Made by a program: the position numbers and the translations under genes. Under the pieces are notes generated by a model that did no database searches, was not told the origin of the DNA, and saw only the letters and a program-made list of their open reading frames with translations. A stretch of 64,000 bases of DNA from Engraulis encrasicolus (taxonomy: Eukaryota; Chordata; Actinopteri; Clupeiformes; Engraulidae): contig NC_085869.1 of assembly GCF_034702125.1 (NCBI RefSeq), positions 17,249,044 to 17,313,043 of the forward strand, given 5' to 3'. Each line of letters begins with the position of its first letter. Positions within the stretch are counted from its first letter, which is position 1. This document shows, piece by piece, positions 55,646-64,000 of this stretch.

Positions 55646-58600
55646 AGGTGTCCCATCAGCCTACTAAATAAAAGGATCTGCTGTGTTACTGCTCAGGCAG
55701 GTGGGTGGTCAGGAGGCAACAGTTTGTCACGCTGGGGGAAAAAATAGCCGCTTGATCGGTGTTGCTTTAAACCAGTGAGACATTATCATGGGAGCAAAAC
55801 ATACTCGAGGCAGTCACCTGCTGAAAGCCTTAATTCATTCCCCAGTCAAAGGAAACCTCCATTTTATTGATCCGGCCCCTGGTCTCTGGCTGGAGAGGAG
55901 AGGAGAGGAGTACAGGGCAAGATACGTCCAACCAGCCAGCCGATGAGCTCACCTGGAAGCACGACGCGCTCGGCTCCACACGGCTGAACGCCACTGATGC
56001 TCGAGTGCAGTAGTGCGGGTCAAATCAAATGTTGGAGTGTATCCATTGCACCATCGATCGCCTGTATTTTTATCCCTCTTAATGATTCTCCTCCTCCTCC
56101 TCCTCCTCCTCCTCTTGTCTTCATTCTAGCCAGGAATTGCAATGCGAGTAGGATGTGGCAGGATTTTCCCTCATGTGGTTCATTTTCATATAATAAGACG
56201 AGACGAGAATAAGGCAGCACAGCCCCCCTTGGTATACCATGGTAGAATGTAGGCCTTCTGTATGCTTTGCTATTTAGAATTGAATTTGGCATTTGTTGCG
56301 TCGTAGCCAATCATTGTGTTCTGTGTTTATTGTTCTGTGACCTGAGTTTGAACTGCACAATACAGGCATGCAGTGAAACCTTGTCAAGCAGTATTCCATC
56401 CATACTGTAGGCGTGCATAGATAGGGACGTGGTGGTGCTAAAGCACATGCCCCTTTGCCCTACTTCACATAAAAAAACTTTTTTTTTTGTCACAATGCAC
56501 TGTGGTCCATGTGGACATGATAATCTACAAATGCCTTGCGATCAAATGCATGTTGCAATAATGCCCAGATATAATATACAGCTATAGCCTCTATAAGCCT
56601 AGCAAGGCAATCGGAAACTCCACATGCCCCCAACACCCCCCTTCAGCACCTGCCCCCCAAAATGTCTTTGCACGGCACTGATTCCACCCATACGTCACGT
56701 GTATTAAAGTCTTTTTATTTATTCCTGAACGTGATTAGAGATTTGTCTGGAATTGTTTTTACCTCTGTGGGGGTGATGGTTCAAGAAACATCTACGGCAC
56801 CACCAGTGCACCTTGGGTGAGTAACCATTCACATCGCCTGAGGGAGGGTTGGGCAGTTTTGGCGAAGACGTCGAGTCTCCTGTGAAACTCACTTGTCAAT
56901 CACAGTGCCCTCTCACCTGCTCCCCTCGTCTTTCCCCCTCACTCAGGGGCCCCATCAGGCCTTGACACCGGCTCCATCACGGCTGCTTAGTAGCTTCCGT
57001 CTAGACAGACATGATACTCAGCATTCATGAGATTCAAGATATCAAGAGGATAGAGCCTGGACCATGCCCTTGTCAGAAGGGGGCCCCTGTGGACGAGAAA
57101 AAAAATCCTGTGGTTCATTGGAGGGACCATGGGCATCTCAGATGCTCCTGGTGATATTTGCATTTTGAGGATTTTTGCCTCCACTGTTGATTCTTATTGG
57201 ATCTCCACATGTTACCGGCCCCCTGTCACCAAAGGTTTTCGTTGTTATTTGCATGTCTGAGTTTATAGTGATTCACACAGAAACTAAACACTGTTTGGGT
57301 CGATATCTGCCCAGTATCTATTGGCTTAACAACTTGGAACTTGGTAATTTATTGAACTGAACAGTCTGTTAACATAAGAAATCACAGATGGAACATCTTC
57401 CCTTGATCATATCCCTGATATCTTTCTTGCAGTGTTGCCAGATTGGGCGGTTTATTGCCCAACTGGGCAGTTTAGGATGGCCATCTGTGGGTAAAATGGC
57501 ACTTAGCAGAAAAAAACACCCATTTTTTGTTGGCCATAGAAATCAATATAATTGGGCGGTATTTTGTGCTTCCAGGTGGGTTTTGAGCATTTTTTGGGGT
57601 GGAAATCATCAGCCTCATCTGGCAACCCTGATATCTTTCTGGACATGTCTGCAAGCATGTTATGACTAATAATGGTGGTAGCCATAATCCCCCCCCCCCC
57701 AAAAAAAAAAGAGACCACACTGGTGGATGCACCGTCTGTCTGAGTGACACCATGATTCAAATAGACAATAAGCAGTTTCCAGTTGGATATTCCTAAACCT
57801 GCCTTAGTCATTTTGTATGATTCCAGTGTGTGAATCCCAACGGTGAGCCTCGCTGGCTGATGCAACTGATTGTTACATCCGCCTCCTACTGCCAGAGGAA
57901 GCCAGGAAATTCCTCCCTTGATAGTTGCTGTCAGATTATTTCAAGGGAAGAGAGAGAGGGGGGATCTCTGAAACACACACAATACAGCCCCATACCATGG
58001 CTTTAGATATCTCCACTCGGTGTGTTCTATTTGGAGAAAACATTGCTTGTGTAACCATGGGCGACTGTCTTGTTGTGTTCACCATATAGGAGGGTGATAT
58101 TAAATCCAGTATGGTGGCAGTTCGGCAGAGTCGCAGACCATGAGCGTTTCAATTAAATCTTGTCAAATGTAGTCATTTTTTTGAACAATGTTGTTGCGTT
58201 TTTGACACTTAAGTGGAACAAATCTGATGTATGATCATTCACATCACATTCTGACAAAATTAAATTAACATGGGTGTGAGTAAGAATGTTTTTCCTGCTG
58301 AGTTTTCCCATACAGTGTATGACTTGTGTGTTATATAACATTCTATTAAAATAAAAAATAAAAAAAACCCTAATTTTTCATGATTGTCATAATGTGAACT
58401 ACAGGGGCTTACAGGCTTATAATAGGACAAGAGATAACAGATCGCTTAAGAGAATCAGAGTGTGAGATGGCACCATTCACATGTCTGCAGCTCCAACACA
58501 CAGAAATGAATAAGATGATTAGTGTTCCCCTAACAGACCCAAAACAGTCAAAAGGCAAGCGTGGCTAATTTCTTCCCAGTGTTAGAGTTGTGGGCTTGAA

Positions 58601-59230
58601 CTGTTGCAGACTTAATTGACTAAATTATCACAGCAGTGCAAGAATGAAACAAATTTGACTGCAGGAAAAAAAAAGATAAGGGTTGCTATGGCAACACACC
58701 CCAAAACTTTGAGTTTATTTCGATTCGCTGCTACATGCATGCAGTGTGATTCACCATCTCAGTAAGCAGACTATGCCCTGTTATTGTCTTGAAGCTAGTT
58801 TTATTCACTTAGCTGCCTATGGTCCAACCCCACGTATACAACATACTGTAACAAGACAATTTAGCCCATGTGCTGACCCCAGTAGCCTATGTGTTTCCCT
58901 ATACAGGGAAAGCACAGCAGATAGGGAATCCCTCACCAAGCCCATTGTGTCATGTTGCATGCCCGACACATGTGCAGAGTTAAATCCATAGCTTCCGCAA
59001 AGCCTTCGCTTCTGCTGCCATTTGTCCTCCTATGGCAGACGTCCATCTAAGCCCACGAGGGGTCGGACGAGTCACGGTTTCAAGCCTGCACTGTCTGGCA
59101 CTGTGTCTGTCCGTCGGTATATTGATCTCATTCATCATCTCATCAGACAACAATAATATCTATTTTCTTTTCACAATGCTACTATTACTATGTCAGATTG
59201 TCACAATAGGACTTTTAGAAAAGCACAACA
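55646..59230. other. Upstream of GLRA2, no gene seen
   Basis: No supported coding exon. Contains an inverted-repeat element at 57430-57630 and a C/A homopolymer patch at 57690-57709. Confidence 0.6.
57430..57630. mobile_element. Short terminal-inverted-repeat element
   Basis: Starts CAGTGTTGCCAGATTGGG and ends CATCTGGCAACCCTG. ATATCTTTCT occurs at both flanks, at slightly offset positions, so the exact target duplication is unclear. Confidence 0.6.
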
Positions 59231-59239
59231 AATACCTCT

Positions 59240-59452
59240 TTTAATGTATGTTCTCTACATGTCTTCTGTTGTCCAGTCTTGCACTTTAAATATCTGTATG
59301 TGTACTATGTCTAAACAGTCTATGTCTATACTGTCTATGCCCATACCTAAAGTATATCTATGTCTGCATGGGAAAGTAAGAAACGTAATTTCAAATTCTT
59401 CATATGACCCGTGCATGTAAAGAAATTGACAATAAAACAGACTTGACTTGAC
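59240..59452 (+). mobile_element. LINE-like 3' end with short GACTT tail
   Basis: CTATGTCTGCATGGGAAAGT, ACGTAATTTCA and TTGACAATAAAACA precede GACTTGACTTGAC. Same family as 37770-38018. Confidence 0.65.
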
Positions 59453-59907
59453 TGGATTTGACAATCTCTGAGTATTGTTCTCATGCGTATTACAGAACTC
59501 AGTTTACCAAAAAACAAAGCAAAAGCTAAACTGGACTGCCTTACAGTTTGTAATCCAAGACCATTATAGTGTCAGAAAATGACAGTTGAAATCAATGTTG
59601 GATCATTATATGACAATTTTCCGACTTCAAAACAATGTTTTTGTATATGTCTCAAAACTAGCATTAATCAGCTCTGTTTTCTCAGCATTTTCCCGAAAAA
59701 AAAGGCTAACAGGCATGTTGGGTGTTTTTTGTTTTGTTTATGAATTATTACTGTGGCTTAAACCTGGACACCTATTTTTGTTCTCTGCACAGTCAGGGAA
59801 AAGGGCTGTGTGCTTTCTGAACACATCAAACACATTTCAGTGCTGTGACTGAAGAATGACTGGCTTCAGTATAGAGGCTGCTGAGATGGGTGGAGGGACG
59901 AGGGGCT

Positions 59908-60036
<129 letters not shown>

Positions 60037-60364
60037 GAGGTAACAAGCTGGTGGGACCTCACAGGCATTTTTCATTTCCTTTTCTTCTGTTGTAATATCC
60101 CTCCCAAAATACTGCATGTTGTAACGTTATCATAACAGCTATGGGTAGCCTAGCTGGCAGCATATTTTGAGGACCATCTCCACTGAGATTCAAAGTGGAC
60201 TATTTTCAGCTTTTCAGTGCCTGTTACTTCTGGGTTTTTTGTGTTTTGTTGTTCCTTGTGTCAGTCTCTGTACTTTACTTTTTTTAACGTATACTCTCTA
60301 TCCTTACTTACATGAGACTATAGATTATTTCCAGTGAATTCATCCATCTTAAAAGTACTACCTT

Positions 60365-61895
<1,531 letters not shown>

Positions 61896-62047
61896 TTGCC
61901 TCTTTTCCACTGCCGGTTTTCTGGTGGGCCTACAGCGTGACTCGGCCACCACTTTGTGCTTCACAATTGAGCTGTGTCGAAAAGCAAAAGGTGGCGGTCG
62001 AGTCGACCTGTTGGTCTACCAGAAAACCAACAGTGGAAAAGAGGCAA
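61896..62047. mobile_element. Palindromic MITE
   Basis: Inverted ends TTGCCTCTTTTCCACTG and CAGTGGAAAAGAGGCAA, with inner GGTTTTCTGGT and ACCAGAAAACC. 152 bp. Confidence 0.8.
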
Positions 62048-62140
62048 AAGTTATCACATTGTAACACACCTACCAACACAGACACTCACCCCTCTCTGGA
62101 GGCACACTGTCTGGCCTGCTGCCCCTTCCTTTGCCCCTTT

Positions 62141-62374
62141 CAGGGCTGGACGGGGGGAGAAATAGGGCCTGGGCACTTTTGGCTTAAAGGGGCCCCTAAT
62201 AGTTACCAGCGCAGAACTGATTCACCAGTGGGCCCCACACCCTCATGGGCCCCTATTTTCAGAAATGTAATTATTATTATTATTTTTTTTTAAACATTTC
62301 TGAAAATAGGGGCCCACAAGGGTGCGGGGCACACTGGGAAATGCCTGCTATGCCAGATGGCCAGTCCAACCCTG
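62141..62374. mobile_element. Palindromic MITE (family of 14869-15098)
   Basis: Starts CAGGGCTGGACGGGGGG, ends GGCCAGTCCAACCCTG. Inner hairpin arms CCCCTATTTTCAGAAATG and CATTTCTGAAAATAGGGG. Confidence 0.8.
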
Positions 62375-63715
<1,341 letters not shown>

Positions 63716-63898
63716 AGAGATTGTATGTGATTTACAGTGTCATCTTCGGCGGTGGCTGGCAGATGAAATAGGATGAGAAAGAAACTAGGAGTCTTCAGTG
63801 GAGTCTTCAGAGCCACAGATGAAGCAGATTGTCCTGCAGCCCAATGCCACCATGTCCCCACCACCACCTCCAGCAGCAGAACAGCAACCAGGGCTGGA

Positions 63899-64000
63899 CT
63901 AGGATGAAAAACCAGGCCGGGCATTTTCAACCAAGTCCACCAGACATTGAGAGAGACAATGAAGCCTATAACAACAATTTTAGTCATCTAATATCAGTTA
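63899..64000. mobile_element. hAT-type MITE, left part only (cut by window end)
   Basis: Starts CAGGGCTGGACTAGGATG and shares ATTGAGAGAGACAATGAAGC with the complete copy at 721-1004. Confidence 0.75.

Overview
The window reads as nuclear DNA of a ray-finned (teleost) fish. Vertebrate genes are split into many short exons with consensus GT-AG junctions. The introns are full of fish-type DNA transposon remnants, tRNA-derived SINEs, LINE 3' ends and long CA, GA and AAT microsatellites. There is no bacterial or organellar signal. Three genes lie in the order MOSPD2 (minus), FANCB (plus), GLRA2 (minus), matching the human Xp22.2 neighbours GLRA2-FANCB-MOSPD2. I identified them by reading exon translations against what I remember of these families; no database search was run.

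Positions 1-22906 (minus): MOSPD2, an ER-anchored CRAL-TRIO/MSP protein. Fifteen coding exons join in phase from the start codon to the beginning of the C-terminal membrane segment, where the window cuts the last exon. Positions 22907-24222: an intergenic stretch that should hold a shared promoter, because FANCB starts head-to-head with MOSPD2. Positions 24282-31693 (plus): FANCB, eight coding exons giving 878 codons plus stop, including one GC-AG intron. Positions 31694-37301: the tail-to-tail interval between FANCB and GLRA2, with repeats and a few unassigned exon-like segments. Positions 37302-52997 (minus): GLRA2, the glycine receptor alpha-2 subunit, nine exons and 447 residues, with both alternative copies of exon 3 present. 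Positions 53000-64000: the GLRA2 5' region and upstream DNA, in which I found no further protein gene.

The three genes do not share a pathway: lipid/contact-site biology, DNA crosslink repair and inhibitory neurotransmission. Their adjacency is conserved synteny, with a probable bidirectional promoter between MOSPD2 and FANCB.

The most unusual material is structural. Several exon ends in MOSPD2 (exons 5, 8 and 13) and the start of GLRA2 exon 8 are tandemly duplicated into the adjoining intron. Transposable elements sit within a few bases of splice sites (GLRA2 exon 2 donor, MOSPD2 exon 9 acceptor). GLRA2 has an in-frame TGA placed just before a preserved HKK-stop tail. Many nonautonomous transposons have intact target-site duplications (8 bp hAT type, TTAA type). 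I saw no clearly new multi-gene system; the novelty is in exon-intron architecture and element insertion.
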